Shown here piece after piece: positions 8,245-15,506 of a DNA stretch of 64,000 nt. The position numbers and the translations under genes were made by a program. The notes under the pieces were generated by a model that saw only the letters and a program-made list of their open reading frames with translations, made no database searches and was not told where the DNA came from. Source of the stretch: Flavobacterium commune (GTDB taxonomy: Bacteria > Bacteroidota > Bacteroidia > Flavobacteriales > Flavobacteriaceae); assembly GCF_001857965.1 (NCBI RefSeq), contig NZ_CP017774.1:1240001-1304000 (forward strand), read 5' to 3'. Each line of letters starts with the position of its first letter. The stretch's first letter is position 1.

Positions 8245-9687
8245 ATGAACGTATCACTACTATTAATTATACTTCTTGTTGGTGCATTTGCAACTTACTT
8301 TGCCGGCGATAAACTGGCTTCAAAAGTGGCATTATTATTCAGCTTAGTTGCTTTTGGATTATCTATTGTCTTATTGAATAGCTATAATTCAGGAGAAAAC
8401 ATCAGTTATTTCAAACTCTGGATTAACGATCCTTCAATTACAATTACACTAACTGCTGATGGATTATCATTAATCATGTTGTTTTTAACAACAGCATTAA
8501 CTCCTTTGATTATCTATTCTTCTTTTGGAAATGAATATAAAAATGCAAAATCTTTCTATGCGCTAATTTTGTTCATGGCATTTGCTATGACAGGAACTTT
8601 CTTAGCCACTGATGGGCTTTTATATTATATTTTCTGGGAATTAGCATTGATTCCTATTTATTTCATTGCTTTAATTTGGGGTAACGGAGATACTGAAGAA
8701 CGCAAGAAAGCAGTGGTGAAATTTTTCATTTACACACTTGCAGGATCTTTGTTCATGCTAATTGCTTTTATCTATTTATTCCAAAAATCCGGCACTTTTT
8801 TAATCACCGATTTTTACAAAGTAGAATTAAGCCGAACAGAACAATTCTGGATTTTCTGGGCATTCTTTTTAGCTTATGCTATCAAAATACCGATTATTCC
8901 ATTCCATACCTGGCAGGCAAAAGTATATCAAAAAGCACCTACGGTTGGTACCATGCTTTTATCAGGTATTATGCTAAAAATGGGATTATATAGTGTTTTG
9001 CGTTGGCAAATACCTGTAACTCCTATTGCATCTAAAACTTATTTACCAATATTAATTGGACTCGGAATTGCAGGTGTTATCTATGGTTCGATTGTGGCTT
9101 TGAGGCAAAAAGATTTGAAAAAATTATTGGCTTATTCTTCATTGGCACACGTTGGATTGATTGCAGCCGGTTGTTATACACTAAACATTGACGGATTGCG
9201 TGGAGCTGTTTTACAAATGATTTCTCATGGTTTTGTGGTAGTAGGATTGTTCTTTGCAGCCGAAATCATCTACAGAAGATTCGATACCAGAGAAATTGCC
9301 AATATGGGTGGTATTCGTTCACAAGCACCAAAATTTGCTTCATTGTTTATGATTTTAGTTCTGGCTTCGGTAGCCTTACCTACTACTTTTAACTTTGTTG
9401 GAGAATTCACTGTTTTATATAGTTTGTATCAAATTAATGTATGGTTTGCCATTCTAGGCGGAACAACAATTATATTAGGAGCTTATTATATGTTAAAAAT
9501 GTACCAACAAGTGATGCTTGGAGAAACCAATACAAAGGTATTTGCCGATGTAACTTTCCACGAAACCTTAGTTTTGGTTATTATTATTGCGGTTATTTTC
9601 TTTTTTGGAATGTATCCAAGACCAATAAACGAATTAATCACTCCTAGTTTGGATCAGATTTTAAGAACATTAAATAGAATTCAATAA
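8245..9687 (+). CDS. nuoM: NADH-quinone oxidoreductase subunit M
   Basis: Second proton-pumping antiporter-like subunit of complex I, 480 aa with about 14 helices. Signatures are the conserved glutamate in FWELALIPIYFIALIWG, the lysine helix in AYAIKIPIIPFHTW, and AKVYQKAPTVGTMLLSG. The length is normal. A 69-bp gap with a small hairpin separates it from nuoN, with no obvious promoter. Confidence 0.96.
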   Translation: MNVSLLLIILLVGAFATYFAGDKLASKVALLFSLVAFGLSIVLLNSYNSGENISYFKLWINDPSITITLTADGLSLIMLFLTTALTPLIIYSSFGNEYKNAKSFYALILFMAFAMTGTFLATDGLLYYIFWELALIPIYFIALIWGNGDTEERKKAVVKFFIYTLAGSLFMLIAFIYLFQKSGTFLITDFYKVELSRTEQFWIFWAFFLAYAIKIPIIPFHTWQAKVYQKAPTVGTMLLSGIMLKMGLYSVLRWQIPVTPIASKTYLPILIGLGIAGVIYGSIVALRQKDLKKLLAYSSLAHVGLIAAGCYTLNIDGLRGAVLQMISHGFVVVGLFFAAEIIYRRFDTREIANMGGIRSQAPKFASLFMILVLASVALPTTFNFVGEFTVLYSLYQINVWFAILGGTTIILGAYYMLKMYQQVMLGETNTKVFADVTFHETLVLVIIIAVIFFFGMYPRPINELITPSLDQILRTLNRIQ

Positions 9688-9712
9688 TATTAAAAATTAA
9701 ATTCAAACTAAA

Positions 9713-9738
9713 GATTTGAGTCTTTCATAACTCAAATC
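9713..9738. repeat. Hairpin between nuoM and nuoN
   Basis: Perfect 9-bp inverted repeat GATTTGAGT / ACTCAAATC with an 8-base loop. No T-tract follows, so it is more likely an mRNA stability or processing structure than a terminator. Its role is unknown. Confidence 0.55.
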
Positions 9739-9756
9739 CTGAATCACAAAATAAAT

Positions 9757-11124
9757 ATGAATACATTAATAGCAATAATAGGATTAGGTATTTTATGCCT
9801 TTTATTTGAAATTTTTGATGCTAGAAAAGCAATTATTCCAATAGTTGTTATTGGTTTATTGGCTATACTTGGTTTAGACATCTCTGAATTCAACAACCCT
9901 AATAGTTACTATAACAACATGCTTGTTGTGGGTAAATTTTCGTCGGGATTTTCAGGATTATTTATCATACTAACCATTTTCTTAGTAAGTTTGAGCCATA
10001 AATTCTACGAAAATCATCAAACTAAAATCTCCGATTTTATTGCCATAAAAATATTCCTGCTTGCAGGAGCTGTAGCTATGGTTTCTTTTGGAAATTTAGC
10101 AATGTTCTTTTTAGGAATCGAAGTTTTGTCAATTGCTTTATATGTTTTGGCATCAAGCAACCGATTGAGCATTAAAAGTAATGAGGCCGGATTGAAATAT
10201 TTCCTGATGGGTTCTTTTGCTTCGGGAATTATCCTTTTTGGTATCTGTTTAATTTACGGAGCTATGGGAAGCTTTGATGTAACTGAAATTAGCGAATTAT
10301 CCCGTTCAGCCGAATTGCCAATTTGGTTTCCAATTGGAATTGTGCTAGTATTTATCGGAATGCTTTTCAAAATTGCAGCTGTACCGTTCCACTTCTGGGC
10401 ACCGGATGTTTACGAAGGTTCTCCTGCTTTGACTACTGCTTTAATGAGTACTTTGGCAAAAGTGGTGGCTATTGCTACCTTATACAAATTGGTTAAAACA
10501 ATGAATGCCGATATTTCTCCAGCATTTCAGTTGATTATTGTAATTGTATCTATTGCTTCGATGACAGTTGGAAATATCATGGCTTTACGCCAAATCAACG
10601 TAAAACGTATGTTGGCTTTTTCCGGAATCTCACACGCCGGATTTATGTTAATGACTTTACTAAGTATCTCAAAATCATCTGGAACATTATTATATTACAC
10701 TTCCGCTTATGCACTGGCAGGAATCGCAGCTTTTGCAGTAATTTTATACGTTTGTAAAACCAAAGAAAACGAAGATATTACTAATTTTCATGGTTTAGGA
10801 AAAAATAATCCTTTGATGGCAGCTATCTTAACAGCTTCATTATTATCAATGGCTGGAATCCCTGTTTTTGGAGGTTTCTTTGCCAAACTGTTTTTATTCA
10901 ATCAGGCAATTCAGGCAGAATTTATTGCATTAGTAATAATCGGTGTCATCAATTCCATCATCAGTGTAGGTTACTATTTCAAACTAATTTTAGCTATGTA
11001 CACTAAAGAACCAAACGAAACTAAAATACCAACTCCAACAGTTTATTATGCCGTTGCTGTAGTTGCAATTGTTTTAAATATTGCTTTAGGGTTATTCCCA
11101 TCCTTAGTATTGGATTTATTGTAA
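9757..11124 (+). CDS. nuoN: NADH-quinone oxidoreductase subunit N
   Basis: Third antiporter-like membrane subunit of complex I, 455 aa with about 14 helices. Diagnostic segments are FFLGIEVLSIALYVLAS with the conserved glutamate, GLKYFLMGSFASGI, and the broken-helix region AAVPFHFWAPDVYEGSPALTTALMST. It is the last gene of the nuo operon, and a strong palindromic terminator lies 25 bp after its stop. Confidence 0.96.
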   Translation: MNTLIAIIGLGILCLLFEIFDARKAIIPIVVIGLLAILGLDISEFNNPNSYYNNMLVVGKFSSGFSGLFIILTIFLVSLSHKFYENHQTKISDFIAIKIFLLAGAVAMVSFGNLAMFFLGIEVLSIALYVLASSNRLSIKSNEAGLKYFLMGSFASGIILFGICLIYGAMGSFDVTEISELSRSAELPIWFPIGIVLVFIGMLFKIAAVPFHFWAPDVYEGSPALTTALMSTLAKVVAIATLYKLVKTMNADISPAFQLIIVIVSIASMTVGNIMALRQINVKRMLAFSGISHAGFMLMTLLSISKSSGTLLYYTSAYALAGIAAFAVILYVCKTKENEDITNFHGLGKNNPLMAAILTASLLSMAGIPVFGGFFAKLFLFNQAIQAEFIALVIIGVINSIISVGYYFKLILAMYTKEPNETKIPTPTVYYAVAVVAIVLNIALGLFPSLVLDLL

Positions 11125-11149
11125 AAAGAAAAAACTCAATATACAGAAC

Positions 11150-11193
11150 CATCAATCCCGATAGCTATCGGGATTGATGTTTTTTTTGTTTTA
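11150..11193 (+). terminator. Terminator of the nuo operon
   Basis: Perfect palindrome at 11150-11179 with 15-base arms (left arm CATCAATCCCGATAG, right arm its exact complement), followed by eight T, a G and four more T. It closes the complex I transcription unit. The stem shares the CCCGATA/TATCGGG core with the nuoF-nuoG hairpin. Confidence 0.9.
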
Positions 11194-11254
11194 TTAAGCC
11201 AGCTGATTTTCCTAATAAAAATATAAAAATCAATTACTTCCAAAATCTTTTAAC

Positions 11255-11272
11255 TACATTTGTATATACAAA
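11255..11272 (+). promoter_or_regulatory. Candidate promoter of the FrnE/DsbA-like gene
   Basis: A TACATTTG box at 11255-11262 matches the Bacteroidota -7 consensus TAnnTTTG and lies 26 bp before the start codon. It overlaps a perfect 14-bp palindrome, TTTGTATATACAAA, at 11259-11272 that could bind a dimeric regulator. No clear -33 TTG is seen. Confidence 0.5.
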
Positions 11273-11288
11273 CTTCAAGAAGTTAAAA

Positions 11289-12005
11289 ATGGAAAACAAA
11301 CTTAAAATACAAATCTGGTCGGATATTATGTGTCCGTTTTGTTATATTGGAAAAAGAAGATTAGAAAATGCAATCTCACAATTTGGCCATCAGGATGCAA
11401 TAGAAATCGAATGGAAAAGTTTCCAGTTAGATCCTAATTTCATAGCATCAGATGATGATAATTTAGTCGAACATCTTGCCGAAAAATACAGAAAAGATAA
11501 AGATTGGGCTATCGAAATGTTAGAAAACATGACACAGAATGCTGCCAATTCTGGATTAGAATTTCATTTTGAGAAATCGGTTATGGCTAATTCATTAAAT
11601 GCACATCGCTTATTGCATCTGGCAAAAAAACAAAATTTAGGTTCTGAACTAAAAGAATTGCTTTTTAAAGCTTATTTTACAGATGGTAAAGATGTAAATA
11701 ATAAGGAAACCTTAAAACAACTAGGAATTCAGGTTGGTCTTAATGTCGATAAAGTTGATGAAGTCCTAAACTCCAATTCATTCACCAGAGAAGTTGAAGA
11801 AGACATGCAAATGGCTCAAAAAATCGGAGTTCAGGGTGTTCCTTTCTTTGTTTTCGATAATAAGTACGCCATTTCAGGAGCACAGCATGTGGAAACATTT
11901 GTAAAAACACTGGAAAAAGTTTGGGAAGAAGGACAATTCGAATCAAAAATTACTATCTTGAACGCTACTTCAGCGGACAGCTGTGGTATTGATGGTTGTA
12001 ATTAA
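11289..12005 (+). CDS. DsbA-family thiol oxidoreductase, FrnE-like
   Basis: Thioredoxin-fold protein of the DsbA superfamily, FrnE/2-hydroxychromene-2-carboxylate isomerase-like branch. The active-site motif C15-P-F-C18 lies at the end of the first strand (IQIWSDIMCPFCYIGKRRLE), followed by a helical insertion and the cis-proline region VQGVPFFVFDNKYAISGAQ. There is no signal peptide, so it is probably cytoplasmic, where FrnE-type proteins act in disulfide redox chemistry. The C-terminal tail carries two more cysteines (SCGIDGC), which could take part in redox cycling. The length of 238 aa is typical. It has its own promoter after the nuo terminator. Confidence 0.88.
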   Translation: MENKLKIQIWSDIMCPFCYIGKRRLENAISQFGHQDAIEIEWKSFQLDPNFIASDDDNLVEHLAEKYRKDKDWAIEMLENMTQNAANSGLEFHFEKSVMANSLNAHRLLHLAKKQNLGSELKELLFKAYFTDGKDVNNKETLKQLGIQVGLNVDKVDEVLNSNSFTREVEEDMQMAQKIGVQGVPFFVFDNKYAISGAQHVETFVKTLEKVWEEGQFESKITILNATSADSCGIDGCN

Positions 12006-12015
12006 TTCAATAACA

Positions 12016-13008
12016 ATGAGTGCTATAAATAAAGAAAACACAATAATTCGTTGGGGAATCATCGGTTGTGGCGATGTAACCGAAAAAAAAAGCGGCCCTG
12101 CTTACCAAAAAACGAAAGGATTCGAAATTGTTGCCGTAATGCGACGCGATGCCGAAAAAGCAGCCGATTATGCTAAAAGACATGGTATAAAAAAATACTA
12201 TTCGGATGCTGATGCTCTTATCAACGATCCTGAAATCGATGCAGTTTATATAGCTACTCCTCCCGATTCACATAAATTGTACGGATTAAAAGTTGCCGAA
12301 GCCGGTAAAATCTGTTGCATCGAAAAACCTTTGGCTCCAAGTTATGAAGACAGCAAAGCCATTTACGAAGCATTTAAACAAAAACAGATTCCGCTTTTTG
12401 TAGCTTACTATCGACGCAGTTTACCCCGTTTTGATCAAATAAAAAAATGGCTGGAAGCCAATAGTATTGGAGCAATCCGTCATATTAACTGGCATTTGAG
12501 TAAACCCGCTTCTCCACAGGATTTATCAGGTTTATACAATTGGCGTACCGATGCTGCAATTGCTAAAGGAGGCTATTTTGATGACTTAGCCAGCCACGGA
12601 TTAGACTTATTCAATTATCTGTTGGGGAATATTAAAGAAGTATCCGGAATAAGCATTAATCAACAAAATTTATATTCGTCCAAAGATGCTCTTGTAGCAT
12701 GCTGGCTGCATGAAAGCGGAATTACAGGAACAGGAAGTTGGAACTTTGGTACTGCAACCCGAGAAGACAAAGTAATTATTTATGGAAGTCAGGGAAGCAT
12801 TGAGTTTTCAATTTTTGATGAAACTCCTGTGATTCTTTCAAACGAAAATGGAAAAATCGAACTTTTTATTGAACACCCTGAAAACGTTCAGCTTCATCAT
12901 GTTCAACAAATGAAAGATCAATTATCAGACCAGGGAATTCACCCTTCTAACGGAGAATCGGCCACACATACCAGCTGGGTTATGGATAGAATTATTAATG
13001 TGTTATAA
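12016..13008 (+). CDS. Gfo/Idh/MocA-family oxidoreductase
   Basis: NAD(P)-dependent sugar or sugar-derivative dehydrogenase of the Gfo/Idh/MocA family, 330 aa. The N-terminal Rossmann motif is GIIGCGDV (about 14-21) and the family signature EKP (in CIEKPLAPS) is near residue 94. The C-terminal alpha/beta domain includes GGYFDDLASHGLDLFNYLLG, which contributes the catalytic histidine region. The frame stays open upstream to an ATG at 11983, but that would overlap the preceding gene by 23 bp and add an odd hydrophobic peptide, so I chose 12016. The substrate cannot be told from sequence. A terminator follows directly. Confidence 0.85.
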   Translation: MSAINKENTIIRWGIIGCGDVTEKKSGPAYQKTKGFEIVAVMRRDAEKAADYAKRHGIKKYYSDADALINDPEIDAVYIATPPDSHKLYGLKVAEAGKICCIEKPLAPSYEDSKAIYEAFKQKQIPLFVAYYRRSLPRFDQIKKWLEANSIGAIRHINWHLSKPASPQDLSGLYNWRTDAAIAKGGYFDDLASHGLDLFNYLLGNIKEVSGISINQQNLYSSKDALVACWLHESGITGTGSWNFGTATREDKVIIYGSQGSIEFSIFDETPVILSNENGKIELFIEHPENVQLHHVQQMKDQLSDQGIHPSNGESATHTSWVMDRIINVL

Positions 13009-13012
13009 AAAT

Positions 13013-13047
13013 AAAAAAAGCTTCAGAACCACCCGAAGCTTTTTTTT
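13013..13047. terminator. Bidirectional terminator
   Basis: Stem AAAAAAAGCTTC / GAAGCTTTTTTT with a 10-base loop. The flanking A and T runs serve both the oxidoreductase gene on + and the small secreted protein gene on -, which converge here. Confidence 0.85.
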
Positions 13048-13161
13048 AACTACACAAACTAATTAATTACTAACAAATAGCAAATTTCTAACCTCTTTTT
13101 AATTATCATAATTCGTGCCAAAAATTAAATTTGAACTTTTTTTTCTATAATTATTTTAATA

Positions 13162-13533
13162 TTACAAACTAGGCTTTACTACTTCTGAAAAAGGATTAGA
13201 CATTATTGTTGCCGAATCATTCAAAACCAAAACTTCATATTTGGTAATTTTAGTCTTAGACTCTTCTACTAAATAATACACTCCCTCATTAAAGTTATTC
13301 AAATCATAACTTCTAACCAGCTTTCCATCAACCGCAAGATTCTCACTATGGATTAACTTATCATTTGCATCATAAATACTTATCTTAACCTGATCTTTAT
13401 CCTCTAAACCAAATGAGATCATTTTTTCTTGTCGAAATTTATTATGTAATGAAAAATTAACCGCAACTGCATACACATTCATCGCTAATAGAACGATTCC
13501 TAACACTAAACTAATTTTTAAAATCTTTTTCAT
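13162..13533 (-). CDS. Small secreted protein, paralogue 1
   Basis: Protein of 123 aa with an N-terminal signal sequence (hydrophobic residues about 6-24). A beta-rich domain follows, with the motif VKISIYDANDKLIHSENL, then the YDLNNFNEGVYYLVEES pattern. The pattern resembles the beta-sandwich of T9SS sorting domains and DUF3244-like Bacteroidota proteins, but a 20-residue tail (SATIMSNPFSEVVKPSL) follows. It is closely related to the gene at 14811-15215, and both share a promoter-proximal element. It is divergent from the AraC regulator at 13723. Function is not known; I infer a periplasmic or exported accessory protein. Confidence 0.75.
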   Translation of the reverse strand: MKKILKISLVLGIVLLAMNVYAVAVNFSLHNKFRQEKMISFGLEDKDQVKISIYDANDKLIHSENLAVDGKLVRSYDLNNFNEGVYYLVEESKTKITKYEVLVLNDSATIMSNPFSEVVKPSL

Positions 13534-13572
13534 AATACAATGTTTTTTAGATTTATAATCATTTAACTATAC

Positions 13573-13580
13573 CAAAGATA
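13573..13580 (-). promoter_or_regulatory. -7 box of small secreted protein gene 1
   Basis: TATCTTTG on the minus strand fits TAnnTTTG and lies 40 bp before the start codon. The paralogue at 15215 has the identical box at 15260-15267, and the same 43-bp distance to the shared upstream element. Confidence 0.7.
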
Positions 13581-13623
13581 GCACAAGCTTTACTTGAAAA
13601 AGAACAGTAGATTTCCCTATTAA

Positions 13624-13656
13624 TATGCTATTTTACCTTTCACGAAAACGTTTTAG
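13624..13656 (-). promoter_or_regulatory. Conserved 33-bp element, copy 1 (candidate activator site)
   Basis: Identical at 31 of 33 positions to 15311-15343. It contains the palindrome AAAACGTTTT (13645-13654) and an arm that reads TATGCTATTTTACC on +. It lies exactly 43 bp upstream of the -7 box, in the divergent region between the small secreted protein gene and the AraC regulator. I infer a binding site, possibly for that regulator. Confidence 0.7.
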
Positions 13657-13722
13657 CTCGATTTTGATAATATCACATATTTATTTGTTAACTTAGTATC
13701 AACCAAACCAATTAACAATAAA

Positions 13723-14592
13723 ATGAAATCCAACCTGCCAACACTCAAAATTATAGAACCTTCCTTTGGAAGTTCGTTTACATTAACCAAATACGATATC
13801 AATTACAATTCACATTTTTGGCACTATCACCCGGAGATTGAATTGATATTTGTAAATGGTGGAGCCGGAAAACGTCAGGTAGGAAGTCATATTTCTTACT
13901 ACACCAATGGCGATTTGACTTTAATAGGCAGTAATTTGCCGCATTGTGGTTTTACTGATGAACTAACCGGAAATAAAAACGAAATTGTTATCCAAATGAA
14001 ACCCGACTTTCTGGGAGAACACTTTTTTGAGATTCCGGAAATGGTCAACATCAAAAACTTATTACAACAGGCTAAATCAGGAATCACTTTTGGAGGAAAA
14101 ACCAAAAGAAAAATTGGGAAGAAAATTGGAAAAATGGAAGACCAAACTCCCTTTGAACGTTTATTGACTATTATAGAAATCTTCAATTATTTGGAATTAG
14201 CCACCGAAGATGCCACAGTATTGAATGCCGAAGGTTTTCGAATGGAAATGCAGGTACAGGATAACGAACGAATCAATTATATTTTTAATTACGTAAAAGA
14301 CAATTTTAAAGAACATATAAAACTCGAAGATATTGCCGAAAAAGTAAGCATGACCGTACCTTCATTTTGTCGTTATTTCAAAAAAATAACCCATAAAACC
14401 TTTACTAAATTCGTCAATGACTACCGATTGGTTCATGCCTGTAAATTATTAGCAGAAAAACCCATCAGCATATCAGCAATAGCTTTTGAAAGTGGTTTTA
14501 ATAATTTCAGTCATTTTAATAAAACATTTAAAGAATTCACCGGCAAAAATGCTTCGGAATACAGACATGAGTTGAAATCGTTTTTAGAGTAA
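13723..14592 (+). CDS. AraC-family transcriptional regulator with cupin sensor
   Basis: One-component regulator of 289 aa. The N-terminal half is cupin-like (HYHPEIELIFVNGGAGKRQVGSH, then GDLTLIGSNLPHCGF) and probably senses a small ligand. The C-terminal AraC/XylS DNA-binding domain (about 185-285) has two helix-turn-helix units, ending with ISAIAFESGFNNFSHFNKTFKEFTG. A lysine-rich linker KTKRKIGKKIGK lies around residue 130. The gene is divergent from small secreted protein 1 and sits between the two paralogues that share a conserved upstream element, which makes it the obvious candidate to control them. The ligand is unknown. Confidence 0.88.
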   Translation: MKSNLPTLKIIEPSFGSSFTLTKYDINYNSHFWHYHPEIELIFVNGGAGKRQVGSHISYYTNGDLTLIGSNLPHCGFTDELTGNKNEIVIQMKPDFLGEHFFEIPEMVNIKNLLQQAKSGITFGGKTKRKIGKKIGKMEDQTPFERLLTIIEIFNYLELATEDATVLNAEGFRMEMQVQDNERINYIFNYVKDNFKEHIKLEDIAEKVSMTVPSFCRYFKKITHKTFTKFVNDYRLVHACKLLAEKPISISAIAFESGFNNFSHFNKTFKEFTGKNASEYRHELKSFLE

Positions 14593-14636
14593 GAGCCTGT
14601 TTTAATTTTATTCAAATAATTTCTCATGCTATTTTT

Positions 14637-14722
14637 GTCACACTGAGCTTAGCTTGTCCTGAGTAAATCAAAGGAAAGTAGTTACTTGATACCTAAAAAG
14701 TCTTCGATAAGCTCAGACTGAC
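14637..14722. repeat. Dispersed hairpin repeat (CACTGAGCTTA type)
   Basis: Ends are imperfect inverted repeats: GTCACACTGAGCTTA at 14637-14651 against TAAGCTCAGACTGAC at 14708-14722, 13 of 15 complementary. It looks like the GTCA...GAGC hairpins common between genes in Bacteroidota and is related in style to the perfect hairpin at 18582-18641. It is non-coding. Confidence 0.6.
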
Positions 14723-14752
14723 CAAAAATATCCAGAATTAAAAATAAATAAT

Positions 14753-14782
14753 CCAAAAAAAAGCCCCCTAAAAAAGGGGGCT
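14753..14782 (-). terminator. Terminator of small secreted protein gene 2
   Basis: Stem AGCCCCCT / AGGGGGCT with a 5-base loop, followed on the minus strand by eight T. It lies 28 bp after the stop of the gene at 14811-15215. Confidence 0.85.
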
Positions 14783-14810
14783 CTCTAACTACTAACCTAA
14801 CCAAAGTTAA

Positions 14811-15215
14811 TTATTTAACCGCAACCGTTTTATGCACTTCTGAAAGAGGATCTGACATGATTGTTGCAGTTTCATTCACTACAAGAATTTCATATTTCAC
14901 CGTTTTAGTTTTAGAATCAGCAACCAGGTAATAAACCCCGTCAGCTAAAGGGTTCAAATCGTAAGTTTTAACAATTTTAGAACCTGATTTAAGTGGATTC
15001 AAATTTAATGTGTACACATTTTCTGTATGTAACAGTTTATTATTTGCATCATAAATAGAAACATTAGCTTTGTTTATGTCATTTACAGCAAAGGTTACCA
15101 TCTTTTTTGAACTGGCTTTTCCTTCTTCTTTAGAAATTTTAACGCCAGTTGCACGTGTATTCATAGCAATTAAAACTACCATTAATACGAAACTAAGTTT
15201 TATAATCTTTTTCAT
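14811..15215 (-). CDS. Small secreted protein, paralogue 2
   Basis: Protein of 134 aa with a signal sequence (MKKIIKLSFVLMVVLIAMN and on to about residue 24). It has the same beta-rich module as the 13162-13533 product: VSIYDANNKLLHTENV, YDLNPLADGVYYLVADSKTK, KYEILVVNETATIMSDPLSEV. The two proteins differ mainly by an insertion near residue 80 and in the N-terminal linker. The gene carries its own terminator, an identical TATCTTTG -7 box and the same upstream element. Probably a duplicate gene under common control; the function is unknown. Confidence 0.75.
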   Translation of the reverse strand: MKKIIKLSFVLMVVLIAMNTRATGVKISKEEGKASSKKMVTFAVNDINKANVSIYDANNKLLHTENVYTLNLNPLKSGSKIVKTYDLNPLADGVYYLVADSKTKTVKYEILVVNETATIMSDPLSEVHKTVAVK

Positions 15216-15259
15216 AATTTTAGAATTTTTAGATTTATAATTCCTTTTTTATTATGGGT

Positions 15260-15267
15260 CAAAGATA
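15260..15267 (-). promoter_or_regulatory. -7 box of small secreted protein gene 2
   Basis: TATCTTTG on the minus strand, 45 bp before the start codon, identical to the box of paralogue 1. The conserved 33-bp element starts 44 bp further upstream, as in copy 1. Confidence 0.7.
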
Positions 15268-15310
15268 GTATGCTAATCTTTATTTAAACTTCAGTAATTT
15301 TTCATATTTC

Positions 15311-15343
15311 TATGCTATATTACCTTTTACGAAAACGTTTTAG
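15311..15343 (-). promoter_or_regulatory. Conserved 33-bp element, copy 2
   Basis: Matches 13624-13656 at 31 of 33 positions, including the palindrome AAAACGTTTT at 15332-15341. An inverted copy of its left arm, GGTAAAATAGCATA, lies at 15374-15387, so this promoter has an extra half-site. Confidence 0.7.
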
Positions 15344-15473
15344 TTAAAAAATGGTAATTTCAAATAGTTTGCAGGTAAAATAGCATAGTTAAAACCAATA
15401 TTCTCGGTTTTCTTATCAATTCAAAAAAATAAAATTCTTCTCGAAAACAATAAAATTTAACTATAGAACAAGA

Positions 15474-15502
15474 TTTGAAAAAGGCAGTATTATGTAATTT
15501 TG
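15474..15502 (+). promoter_or_regulatory. umuC promoter
   Basis: -33 TTTG at 15474-15477, 17 bp spacer, then -7 TAATTTTG at 15495-15502: a full match to the Flavobacterium sigma-A consensus. The start codon ATG lies only 4 bp downstream of the -7 box, so the transcript should start at or next to the initiation codon. Confidence 0.75.
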
Positions 15503-15506
15503 TGTT

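Noticed and set aside
11983..12015. Upstream ATG for the Gfo/Idh/MocA gene
   Set aside because: It overlaps the preceding gene by 23 bp and adds a hydrophobic stretch not expected before the Rossmann motif; ATG 12016 fits better.
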